Positions 25,016-35,777 of a stretch of 64,000 bases of DNA are shown here, one piece after another. Source of the DNA: Circinella umbellata (taxonomy: Eukaryota; Mucoromycota; Mucoromycetes; Mucorales; Lichtheimiaceae); the NCBI GenBank assembly GCA_025093555.1, contig JAIWNF010000015.1:620001-684000 (forward strand), given 5' to 3'. Below the pieces are notes generated by a model. The model was not told the DNA's origin. It worked only from the letters and a program-made list of their open reading frames with translations, and ran no database searches. Positions within the stretch are counted from its first letter, which is position 1, and the number at the start of each line of letters is the position of its first letter. Position numbers and translations under genes: made by a program.

Positions 25016-25773
25016 TAGATAAAATATATAAATATGAATATTCTTTTACTTTGCTAGTTTGTGTAAATATAAGATCTTCAATTTTGATATTACATTGAAC
25101 ACAACAAAAACAATCAGCATGATATGCCTCATCACCTATAAATAGAATTTTATTTTATTAATATCTAAAACAAAGAATTAAATAAACAATAAAAGTATTC
25201 TTTTTTTTTTCTTTTTTTCTTACCTGTCATGATTGCTTCATCTTTAATGGCCTTTCGACATGCATGACAACTATAAGAACAGTCTTCACATATTGGACTG
25301 CCATCGCGAAGTAATAATAAATTACTATAACATTCGACAAGTTTTTGACATTTCGCGCACCGAAAACTGTAAGAATTCATAATAAGGTTATTAATAGTAA
25401 ATAAAAATAATTTTAGATAAGTATATATAAAAGAAAGAGACCCAAAAGAAAGAAAGACTCTCTTTTTTTTTATTCAAAAGAAGGAAAGGAGAGGGTTTGA
25501 AGTATACATACACCACTTTCAACAAAGAGTGCAAAGGAGAGGGAACCAAGAAAAAAAAAAAGAGGGAGAGGTGGTGGGCCCGGGGAGACCGAGAAAAGGT
25601 TTTGGTTCATTTCAATAATAATAATAAAAAGAAAAACCTTACCATTCAAAATGCCAAATACCATCACCAAATTGAACAACAGAACCGTCTTCAATTGGTT
25701 TCATACATCCATTACAACAAGGATCTTCGTTTTCTTCAAAAACAAATGTTGTATCGTCGTGATAAGTATCCAT
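21766..25773 (-). CDS. Rho-GTPase-activating protein with two LIM domains and a C1 domain
   Basis: Eleven exons: 25773-25643, 25366-25224, 25135-25050, 24950-24795, 24675-24501, 24395-24097, 24005-23725, 23621-22858, 22780-22691, 22606-22292, 22214-21766; 962 residues. LIM1 starts at Cys20 (C-x2-C-x17-H-x2-C-x2-C-x2-C) and spans the first intron. LIM2 follows directly (CHACRKAI ... YHADCFCCVQC ... FCTSC). Next come a poly-Gln stretch, coiled-coil segments (about 290-530), a basic Ser-rich stretch, a C1 zinc domain (about 650-700; PTKCDVCNEKIW ... HFRCMHNVSVSC) and a RhoGAP domain (about 715-895). The RhoGAP keeps the arginine-finger segment FEGIYRKSG and the NLAVIFGPTLMR helix. It speeds GTP hydrolysis by Rho/Cdc42 at growth sites. 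The architecture matches the LIM-RhoGAPs of yeasts (Rga types). Confidence 0.93.
24984..25013. repeat. (ATC)10 microsatellite in an intron
   Basis: Ten perfect ATC units inside the intron 24951-25049 of the LIM-RhoGAP gene. Confidence 0.9.
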
Positions 25774-26284
25774 TCAGTTTTTTTTGGGGGGTGGGGAGGG
25801 TAATAGCGTGTATATATATATATATATATAATATTTTTTAAAGAAAATAAAAAAAACTTTTGACAACAACACTTGTTCTTTTTCCTCAACTTTACAAAAA
25901 AAAATATGTTATATAAAAGAAAATGGTCTCTAAAAAAAAATAAAAAATAAAGAAATATAATACAAAGAATAAAAAAAAAAAAAAAGAGGAACGAAAGAAA
26001 AAGAAGAGAAATGTTGGGTTCAAAGAGTTGAATCCACATTAAAAGAGCTTGGGCGCAGAAATTCCAGTGAAGAACTATAATTAAACCGTTTACTACAAAA
26101 GTCAGCGTAACCCAAAAAGAAAAAAAACCTCAATGAGCCTCCCCCCCTCTCCCTCCGAAGTTGTTCCGACAAACTATTTTAATGGTGAGTTTTTTTGCCC
26201 ATGAAAGATGTTATGTCTTTTTCTATTATATATTTCTCTAATATCATAATATATACGTTTATTTATTGTGAGAATATATAACGT

Positions 26285-26317
<33 letters not shown>

Positions 26318-26975
26318 AACTCACATTTATTTTATCACAAAAGTTTAAGTTATTCAGAAGAGACAGTGTGAGTGTTAAAAAAAGGGACTGTTGGGTCCAG
26401 AACAACAAAGATTTCTTGAATGACCGACATCTTTTTTTTTTTTTTGTAAATCCTAAAAACCCGTTACTGATAAATGCTTATTGTTTAGTGCCTTTTTTTT
26501 TTTTTAATGTTCATGGATTTTTGATTAATGTGATTAGTATTCTGAAAAGAAATGGATGAAAATATATTAATAAATTAATTTGAATTAATGCAACCTTATT
26601 ATTATATATATTTTTTACAGATTTTAATTGGCTGACCTCATGTTTCTTTTGATATAACAAAATGCTCTAATTAAATTATATTATATTAGCATTTTCAAAA
26701 AAGAATAAAAACCCTTAAAATAAGTCTCTTGGCTTCTAATTTATCAAAGAATTGACACCATTCCTATATTTTTTCGTGTAACATTTTCTCTAATAAATAT
26801 TAAGACTTTACTCCACGATTGGTAGGACTTAATTAAAATTTCTATATAGTTATCCACTTATTTTGGTTACCCGCTCAAATGAAATAAAAAACATGTGACA
26901 CACACTCCTCCCCCTTTCTCTCAAAACCCAACCTCCCTCCCCTCTCCTCTCAAATGAAGATTATATATATTTTTT
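25774..26975. other. Intergenic, AT-rich
   Basis: 1.2 kb between the RhoGAP 5' end and the GatA 3' end. It includes a 13-unit TA run (26285-26310) and several poly-T tracts. No coding exon is supported. Confidence 0.6.
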
Positions 26976-29282
26976 TTATTTTAATTTTGCTGATGAAAAA
27001 ATATCTGCCATTTCTAATAAAAATTGATCATAACCATATTGTCCTAAAAGTTGTAATCCTACAGGAAACCCATTGGATTTTCCAAAAGGTACACTGATCG
27101 CTGGAATACCTGCAAGACTTGCAGGTACTGTCATGACATCATTGACATATGTATCTACTGCTCCATTGTGTCTCTTTCTTCTATTTTCATCATGAGGATC
27201 ATCCGATTCAGGTAGACATTCTTCTATGGTGGGTGCAGGAGACATAGCACTCGGTGTTAATAATAAATGAACTCCTTTTTTTCCTGTATCTGTCATTTTT
27301 TCATCATGTAATAAATTGGTTTGAATAAACACTTTATCAAAATCTTCTTGTACACATCTTCTTGCTTTTTGAGCAGGTAAAAAGTTCTTGTCATAAGTTC
27401 TAACAAATATATATAATAATCGTTAATTGACCCCCTGAATTTTTTTTTCTGTCATATAAAATGGTTTTAATTATGAACTCATCTCCCTTTTTTTTTTTTC
27501 TTTTCCCTCCTTTTTTTTTTTTAATGGTTTACCCAGCTGTTAATATATGTGTTCCCAACATAATACGACGTTTCACTTCAGATCCAAAACCTTCGGCTCT
27601 AGTATCTGCATAAAGAAATCCATCATCTTCTTCTCTATGGGCTTGACTACGTCGACCTATTTTTTAAAAAAAAACGTGAGTCATTCAACAAAGAGCCATA
27701 TCAAAAAAAAAAAACATTGACTATTTAAAATAACAAACCATAACGAACACCATCATAACGTGCCAAATTAGAACTTGCTTCAGCAAGTGCAATAGTAAAA
27801 TAAGCAGGTAATGCAAATCGTGTCATGGGTAATGATACAGGAACAATAGAGGCCCCTCGTTCTTTGAAAAATCGAATACCCTGACGCCAAATATCAACAA
27901 CGGTTTCAGATAATGGATCTACATAGTATTCTTGTGGTATACCAATAACTAATCCAGATAAATCATCCTTATTATGCCAACGTGAAGCTAATTTTTGATC
28001 TTGATCATCAATTCGTGTTCTTAAATTATTTGGCATCGAAGTAGGATCTTTTGAATCATATGCAGAAATAGTATCTATGATAGTTAATATAATTATTAGT
28101 ATTTCATTTTGTTATGATAACTCCTAAATATGTGTTTTAATATGTTTGTATATAAAATTACCATAAACAAGTCGAGCACTAGTCACATCTTGTGCAAGAA
28201 TACCAACAGTATCTAATGAATTAGCATAGGTCACTAATCCGTGTCTTGAACATCGTCCATAAGAAGGTTTATATCCTACAACACCACAATAAGATGCAGG
28301 CAATCTTACGGATCCTCCCGTATCGGATCCTAATGCACTATAAATATCCAAAAAAAAAAAACGTAAATGAGTGAACTTATTCTCTCTCCACCCAATCCAT
28401 TTCTTGAAATCGTGCCATCCATATGAATTGACTTACGCAATACACATTCCAGAAGCAACTGCTGCTGCACTTCCACCTGAACTTCCACCTGCCACATGTC
28501 TTTTATTACCATTCTCTTTTTCTTGATCATGTGGATTAATCACAGTTCCATAATGACTAAAAGTATTAGCAGCTCTACATATATATATGAGGGTTAAATA
28601 TATATTTTTATCGTGAATGTTATCTAAACGTTGAATATGTATATATATATACTTACCCCATGCCAAATTCATCCATATTTGTTTTTCCCATAATAATAGC
28701 ACCTGCTTGTTTTAATCGTTGAACTACAGTCGCATCATAAGGGGAAATAAATCCTTCCAAAATTTTTGATCCACATGTTGTAGGTAATGTTTCTGTACAA
28801 AAATTATCTTTGATACCAATAGGTGCACCATCCAATGGACTTAAAGTTGTACCTGAAAAAAAAAAGAATTACATCCAATGAGAAACTTTTTTTTTCCCCT
28901 CCCTCTCTTTCTCTTACACACACACACACAAATCCCCTTTTTTTTTCTTTTTATCAGTTGAGTTATTCTATTTACCTTGTTCATGGCGTTGCATGGACTC
29001 GGATCCGAGATTCTCCAAAACCTGACGTTCTTCTACTGCAACAAAAGCATTCAATTGGGGGTTATGTGATTGTACGTTATCTATGGCTTGATTCCAAGTA
29101 GATATATTTTTTGTCTATCATATTAAAATTATTTATTGAATAAAAAACTTGAACCATTAGAACAAAGTTAATTATAAATAAGTATATACAAAGAGTTTTT
29201 TTTTTTTTTTTACGTTTCTTACATATTTATCATGGCAAATAAGAATAAACGATCGACGTGTCAATAATGATCTTGTCAACAT
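26976..29282 (-). CDS. Mitochondrial glutamyl-tRNA(Gln) amidotransferase subunit A
   Basis: Eight exons: 29282-29223, 29114-28976, 28852-28657, 28574-28437, 28337-28162, 28074-27739, 27656-27533, 27399-26976; 530 residues. The first exon encodes only 20 residues, rich in Arg, Ser and Leu without acids at the start ([11 protein letters not shown]), as expected of a mitochondrial presequence. The amidase-signature triad is present: Lys81 in GIKDNF, the cis-Ser at 163 in GGSSGGS, and the nucleophile Ser187 in GSDTGGSVR, with the 24-residue Ser-Ser spacing of the family. The C-terminal half has the long insert and the [10 protein letters not shown] and FPVGLQLLG segments of GatA. With GatB/F-type partners it transfers ammonia to Glu-tRNA(Gln), making Gln-tRNA(Gln) in mitochondria. 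A general amidase is the alternative; the close GatA-like sequence argues against it. Confidence 0.9.
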
Positions 29283-29807
29283 TATTATTTTTATTATTTT
29301 TTTTTGGGGGGGGGAGAGGGGATAAAAAGACCAAACTTCCGCTCTTATATAAATTTTTATAAAATAATTTTGTAGTCATAGCAACAAAATAATTGTCAAG
29401 GTGGTCATTAGGTTATGAAGGGGAAGGGGATAGAGAATTATACATGATTTGTCTTACTATGTCATGATGGGGGTTTATTAATACAAAGTTAAGCTCTAAT
29501 TATTTTTATTTGACATGCTGGGAAATCATAAGAAATAAAAGTATCACACTTGTTTCATCCCATGAACACGAAAAAAAAAAACTTCTTTATCTATTATTTA
29601 TATATATTCCATTTTGTTCCTGCATACTATCCGATATATATACAATGCTTAAAAATGACCAAGTAATTAAAAATAATATAATTAAAACAAATTCTATTTT
29701 TTATTCTACATTTGTTTCTTTTTGTCTTGTCTTATTTATTCATTAGAAAAAAAAAAAAAGAGGTATACTTTATATAATATAATATAATATAATATTTTTT
29801 ATCATAT

Positions 29808-30860
29808 TTATGATCCTTGTCTTCCATCATTATTTTCATTATCATTATTTAAGCCAGGTAAACTAATCATTTTGGGTTGTTCATAATTTGTATGTCGTTT
29901 CATTCCTAAACTAACAGATAATACCTATATATATATATATTAAATTTATCCAGACACATTGAGTTCGTTGTTATTGTTAATAATTATTATTAACCCTCCC
30001 CATACTTTAAAAATTATCAAAGATCCATTATCCCCATTTTTACCTCATCCAATATTTTACGTAATTGAATATTATCTTGTGCAAGTAATTCAAGACGTTC
30101 TTCTTGTTCCTTTTGTTTTTCACGTGTCAATTCTAAAAGTTCTTTTAATTTATCCTTATCTTCTTCTAAATTATCTAATGCATCATCTACATAATTACGT
30201 CGATTTTTATTGGAAGAATGTGATCTATATAAGATAATAAGTGTATATAAGTAATCAAATTTTTTGACATTGAATAGACCTTTTTTTTTTTTTTTACCTC
30301 CAAGTCTCCGCAATGATAATAGATGCTGCGACACTAAAAATAAATGCTTCACTCATAAAATTGGCACCTGCTTCAACAGCTCTTGATAACAAAAAAATAA
30401 AAATTAATTATATAATCTTATTTTATACAAGTAACGATTTCCCCCCCCCCTATTAACTAAGAACATTCTTCTTTTTTTCTTTATCTTACCTGGCATCGTT
30501 CAGGGGTCGAATAACTTCTTTCTTATAACCAAGAAATTTCATTTTAAGTGTCATTTCTAGTTTATGGGATCGCTATCATAAAAAAATAAATAAATAATTA
30601 TTAACTTTTTATTATCTAATTTACTTAATGTTATCGTGATTATAAATTAATATACCTGCGCAACACCAATACAGAACTCTTTAAAAGCAGCATGTTGTTT
30701 TGCTTGTGTCTTGATGGACGTAGCAACAGGTTTTGAAAGAGTTCTATTTTTTTTTTTTTTTTTAAAAAAAAAAAGGTCAATGAAGGAAAAAGGAAATGTA
30801 TCCCCAATTTTATTTTTTAATTTACCGGATTATTAAAGAACCAAGCTTAAGTGTACTCAT
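29808..30860 (-). CDS. OPA3-family mitochondrial protein
   Basis: Six exons: 30860-30826, 30743-30656, 30572-30490, 30381-30298, 30224-30044, 29924-29808; 195 residues. The core follows the OPA3 pattern in order: KLGSLIIRTLSKPVA at the start, a helix reaching FCIGVAQ, then MTLKMKFLGYKKEVIRPLND, and a hydrophobic segment FIFSVAASIIIAETWR that could be a membrane helix. A coiled coil of Glu/Lys/Leu heptads (about 125-155) and a polar tail follow. OPA3 proteins sit at mitochondria and affect lipid balance and morphology; the biochemical role is unsettled. The first exon is 35 bp, so automatic predictors may miss the start. Confidence 0.88.
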
Positions 30861-32023
30861 AATAATATATTAGTGTTGTCAAATAATGAAAAATATATAT
30901 ATATATATATCTGATATCTGAAAAAATGCAAGGTACTACTTTTCCCCCCGTCCCCCAAAACTCATTCTTTTTTTTTTTTTTTGCGTCATATATTTAGAGT
31001 TCTAGCCACGGGAAATTATATAACCGTAGTTTATGTGAAACAATCACGAAAAAAGTGAAACAAATAATAATAGGACTTGGGCGGCATTGATATAGAATAT
31101 AACTTTGGGGGGGGGTTTTTTTTTCATAAAATCTAACATATATGATGTGTGTGTGTGTGTGGTTATTTATCTCAGAAAAATAAACTTCTTATTATTATTA
31201 ATATCAACTCACACATATATATATAGGCATTTAATAAATTGGTAAAATAAAAATGATAAGGTCCTAATTATTACTTCTTATTAGGGTTATTTAGATCGTT
31301 TAGGCTTAATATTATAATAGTATATACTAGCCATATATGTTAGTTTAATGAGATAATGGGAAAGTTTTAGTGATGGAACCCAGATTTTTTATTTTTATGA
31401 GTCAAGCCACAGTTGAAAGAGGGGCGTTACCGGATATGAATAATCCGAAATGAGGTGAGGGGTGTAACAATGAGCAAAATACCATTTTGGGTGTGATTTT
31501 CACAAAGGGAAAATACAAGAAATTTAATATTCATATATCTTTTTGTTTCACTTGATTTTTTTTATTAAAGTTTTTATTTATTGATATCTTATTACAATAA
31601 ATCAAGTTAATTAATAATGAAAAAATAATATATGTGTTTTTTTTTTTTTTTTACCAATGATGGATGGATCAAATCAATGGTAAGAACAAAAAAAAGGGGG
31701 AGGAACTTATCGGATTTATTATTATTAGCGGAGACACACTAAACGCATTCAACTTATTGCTCACTCAGCTCTCTATTTGTAACCTTGTCAACCTCGAGTT
31801 ATATGTGTATAAATAGAACCAACAAAGAAAGAGAGAGAGAGAGAGAATAGCAGAGAGTAAAAAAAAAAAAACCAGTGTTGATGATATAATATGAAAATTA
31901 TTTATAATGTATAAAATGTGAAAATGCGAGTGAAGGAGGAAAAGGATACAAACAAAAAATTATATATTGTTATATACGTAAAAAAAAAAAAAGAACATCA
32001 GAAGAAAGGGAAAAAAGTTCAAA

Positions 32024-32064
<41 letters not shown>

Positions 32065-32232
32065 AACCCGGGGGAGATGACCTTTAGTCTTTTCTCTTTT
32101 CAAAATAAAATAAAAATGATAATAAGGATATAAACCCTAAATATGATTCATCCCACTATTATTATTATTATGAACACTATTATTATTGTTTTTTACTTGT
32201 TATTTATAATTTACTATTTTAAAAAAGAAAGA
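30861..32232. other. Intergenic, AT-rich
   Basis: 1.37 kb with no supported ORF. It holds TA runs (30894-30910, 32027-32057), a GT run (31146-31161) and several poly-T tracts. Confidence 0.6.
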
Positions 32233-33336
32233 TTATTGTCCTCTCCATGCTTCCGGAGGTATATTTCTTGGTGGTGGTTGCATATGATGAGTTCGGGGTG
32301 GAGGTGCTCCATAAGTAGTATAACCAGGCCTTGGTGGTGGTGGATGAGATGGTTGCTGTGGTTGTGCTACCATATCGGATCGAGCATCTAAAGATGATGT
32401 TCGCATATGTGCTGGATTACCTCCAAGTGGCATGACTGGACGATAATTATTAGGTCTTATTGGTTGCTGTGTTACAGTTCCTGTTCTATAGACAGGTCTT
32501 GGTGAACCACCCACCATTTGTTGTGGAATGGGTCGTTGTTGTGGTTGAGAAGGAGCATTTGTATAAATAGGACGATATTGTGCATTAGGAGGGGGTGGAC
32601 CTTGTCTATAAGCGGCTTGAGGTGGAGGTCCAGGTCGTGGTTGTTGTGAATATCCATAAGGTGTTTGACCATGACGTATACTAGGTGATGACTGAGGTGG
32701 TCCTTGTTGGTATTGTGGACGAGGTGCCATACGCGAATCATAAGTTCGTGCAGGACGAGGTGATGCGCCTCCAGTATGATAATATTGAGTTCCATTACCA
32801 CCAGCAGCAGATGTATATCCATAAGATGTTGGGGGTTGTTGCCATTGTTGTTGTTGCGGTTGTTGTTGTTGTTGTTGTGGATAAGGATGATAGGATGCTT
32901 GTGGTTGAATTTGTTGTTGTACATGCTGTGGTTGAACTTGAGGTTGTACGGGTTGAACGGGTAGTTTTTCTTGAAGTTGACGATGGTTTTGTTCCATTAA
33001 GGCAGCACCTGAAGAAGAAGCACTTGCTGGTTTAGGAGGAGAGTGCGTTGGAGAAGGTAAATAATCAAGAAAGTCAACTACATCAGCAGCACTAGGTTCT
33101 GGACCGAAATCAATAGGTTCACTTGCTCCATTATCACTGTGACGACTCGTCCGAGAAAGAGTGTCATTATCATTGGATTGTCGTTGTTCCTCATTTTGAC
33201 CAAACTGGTCCATTAAAGTTGCCTTTTTCTTTTCGAATCCTTTTTGTGTAATATCACCATCTTCTAACTCTAGTTCGAGATTCTTGAGTTTTTCTAATAG
33301 TTCATGAGGTAGATCTTGATCAGATTCAATTGTCAT
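32233..33336 (-). CDS. Stand-alone DMAP1-binding-domain protein with Pro/Gln-rich tail
   Basis: A single exon of 367 residues. Residues about 8-45 (LPHELLEKLKNLELEL, EDGDITQKGFEKKKATL) match the DMAP1-binding domain known at the N-terminus of DIP2/Mug62-type proteins and of GNPTAB. The rest is low complexity, rich in Pro, Gln, Tyr, Gly and Arg, with an acidic serine stretch at 50-105. In the large DIP2-like proteins this domain precedes two adenylate-forming domains; here a stop follows EAWRGQ, no usable donor is seen, and nothing downstream resembles an AMP-binding domain. So I read it as a short protein of its own. Function unknown; a scaffold or protein-binding role is inferred. It diverges from FAM32A, 269 bp apart. 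Confidence 0.8.
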   Translation of the reverse strand: MTIESDQDLPHELLEKLKNLELELEDGDITQKGFEKKKATLMDQFGQNEEQRQSNDNDTLSRTSRHSDNGASEPIDFGPEPSAADVVDFLDYLPSPTHSPPKPASASSSGAALMEQNHRQLQEKLPVQPVQPQVQPQHVQQQIQPQASYHPYPQQQQQQPQQQQWQQPPTSYGYTSAAGGNGTQYYHTGGASPRPARTYDSRMAPRPQYQQGPPQSSPSIRHGQTPYGYSQQPRPGPPPQAAYRQGPPPPNAQYRPIYTNAPSQPQQRPIPQQMVGGSPRPVYRTGTVTQQPIRPNNYRPVMPLGGNPAHMRTSSLDARSDMVAQPQQPSHPPPPRPGYTTYGAPPPRTHHMQPPPRNIPPEAWRGQ

Positions 33337-33605
33337 TGCACAGATGAATAGTTATTAACGTGGAAAAAAAAAATTATAAATATAAAAAACTATTTATATA
33401 TTAGGAGAGAGGAGCGGGCCAAGGTGGAAAAAAAGAAAAAAGAGAAATTGAATATTAAGAGCGATGGTTAATATTACCAGCTGAGATTATTAGCCAAAAT
33501 GGCTATGACTAGTTTAATTTTTTTTTTTCTACATATAACATTTTTACTTTTTCTTTTTTTTTTTTTTTTGTGGTAAAAGAGTTAAATAAACCCTTTCTCA
33601 CTATA

Positions 33606-34126
33606 ATGTCAGCTTATGACAATGTGAGTAAAGGATCGCTTAAACTTAAAGGAAGCGATTCTTCTTCTATAAAGTAAGGAATTATATTTCACAATGTATT
33701 GGGTGTCTATTTTATTTTTAATCTGTCTTTTTATAAACACGTCATTTTTTTTAGGAAGAAAAAAAAGAAGAAATCGAAATCTGAAAAAGAGAAATTAGAA
33801 CGTGCTATTCGAGACGGAAGTCCAAGTAGTGATAATGATAGTAAACAAAGACAACGATTCACAGCATTTGAAAAGACAGAAGCAGAGAAAAAGTTTGAAG
33901 AAGCACAACGTAAAAGAGTATGTGTTTTTTATTTATTTATTAATGAATCTAAAAGTTTACAAGATAATTAATTATGATATTGAAATCTATATTATATCCG
34001 AATTAGCAAATGGATCGAGTGTCAAAAGCAGCAGACAAATCACATAAGGAAAGAGTAGCAGAGTTTAATAACAAGTTAGAACAACTTAGTGAACATCATG
34101 ATATTCCAAAGGTCGGACCAGGCTAA
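33606..34126 (+). CDS. FAM32A-family protein (predicted spliceosome-associated)
   Basis: Three exons: 33606-33673, 33755-33917, 34007-34126; 116 residues, close to the about 112 of animal FAM32A. The family landmarks are in place: [16 protein letters not shown] at the start, a lysine block [14 protein letters not shown], the [24 protein letters not shown] helix, and [27 protein letters not shown] at the end. Human FAM32A has been placed in the late (post-branching) spliceosome near the active site, through its C-terminal tail. The same role here is inferred from that. It is convergent with the hydrolase gene; the stop codons are 95 bp apart. Confidence 0.9.
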
Positions 34127-34221
34127 CACGTAATAATAAAAATAATTGCATTAATTATTATAATAAACATTTTGATAATAAACAAGTTAAAAACCGCTTT
34201 TTATTATTATTATTATTATTA

Positions 34222-35292
34222 TCATAAATGAGCTTGTCTAGTGGATGTTCCCAACATCCATTTTTGACACCATTGGCGACTAAGATCGAACATAAGAGGT
34301 TTCCATTCATGACCACAATCGGGTACAATAATAAAATCCCAATCGTGTCCTTTTTTACCACTATGAGTAACTTTTAATTTCTCTACTAAATGAGTGTTAT
34401 AAAAACCGGGTACAAGTTTATCTTTTTCTCCACTTATCATCAATAGTTTGGTATTTTTAAGTCGATGATCTAAATGAGCCATTTTTTGTTTCACTACTTG
34501 TTGAAACTTTTGTGGTAAATATTCATTTTCGGGCAATGAAGATGCATTTAATCTAGCTGTCAATAGACCTAAAAAGTCGGCAGTTCCTACAATAGGAATA
34601 GCAACAGTAATTCTTGGATCTATAGAAGAAGAAAGACACCCGCCCCACACAAAAGTGAGAGACATGAATTTTTTAGTACTGTAATTTAAAAAATCTCTAT
34701 TCAGTTATTTTTATTAATCTTACCATTGGCAGCTGCTACAAAAGTAGAATGACCACCCATTGAAAATCCCATGACACCCCATACTTGAACACGACTTTGT
34801 TGTGTTGGACCAAAAAGATAATCTTCAACAATATCAATCAATGAAGATACTGTATTACTTGATTCATTATACATATGCCACATATCTTGTGCATGAAAAG
34901 GATTTCCTTGTCCATTTTTACCCCAATCTTGATTACCTAGTTTATGAACCAATCGACCCCCATGGTTTGGATGATCAAAAGTAATCACAATCAAATGACG
35001 TTCTGTAGTATTATTATTTAAACTACATAAAGCTTGACAAATATCTTCCATTTTACTCATATTTTCTATAATAATAATAATAATAAAGTAGTTCGTTGGT
35101 CAATGAGATGGAGGGAAAAAAAGGAAATAAAATATATTGGCCCCCATTATAAAGCATAAAATACTAACGTAAACGACCATGTAAAGCAAACATAATAGCT
35201 ACAGGCTTTACAACTTTTAAAGCTTTATATTCTTCTAATCCATAAACTGTTAATGGATGACCTGCCACCGGGATCTGTTGTTTAGATGTCAT
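34222..35292 (-). CDS. Alpha/beta-hydrolase-fold protein
   Basis: Three exons: 35292-35169, 35065-34724, 34619-34222; 287 residues. It has the oxyanion segment FALHGRL, the nucleophile elbow GFSMGG with Ser143, a likely acid Asp222 in SGEKDKLV, and His259 in DCGHEWKPL, in the right order and spacing for a Ser-Asp-His triad. There is no signal peptide or membrane segment, so it is probably cytosolic. The sequence between strand 3 and the elbow (FDHPNHGGRLVHK) is like that of prolyl-oligopeptidase/dienelactone-hydrolase relatives. Substrate unknown. The donor of intron 1 is gttagt, weaker than its neighbours, but it keeps the frame. It is divergent from the RabGGTase gene. Confidence 0.85.
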
Positions 35293-35777
35293 TATGAAAA
35301 ATAATAAATAAATAAAAAGTGAATTGCAAATGGAAGAGCTCTTTTTTTTAACTAAACCAGCAAAAAAAGAAAGTTGATAGTTATTTTTATGGAATTATGT
35401 TTAGCTAAGCATGAAGTCCTGGGAAACTTTCATCCGATAACAACCGAGCATTATTTTTTTTAAACATTTTTTTTTCTTTTGCATTATCTTTAAATGCGTT
35501 TTCTTCTCTTCCAAAGAAGTAATTTACATTATAGGGTGAAGAAGAAGTAGGGGTATAGACAGGGGAGGTTAGATAAGCTTTTAAAAAACCTTGTAATCCT
35601 ATTTACTATACAATTAGAACGATTAGCAGCAAACTCGAACACACATTAACTAGATGTCAGATTTATAGTTTTTACTTTTAAATAGTTGACTCTCGAGTTA
35701 CACAAAGTCTAGGAGCCAAAAAAAAAAAATCCTAAAAGTTCAGCAGCAACTGACCTTTTTTAAACACACACACGAAA

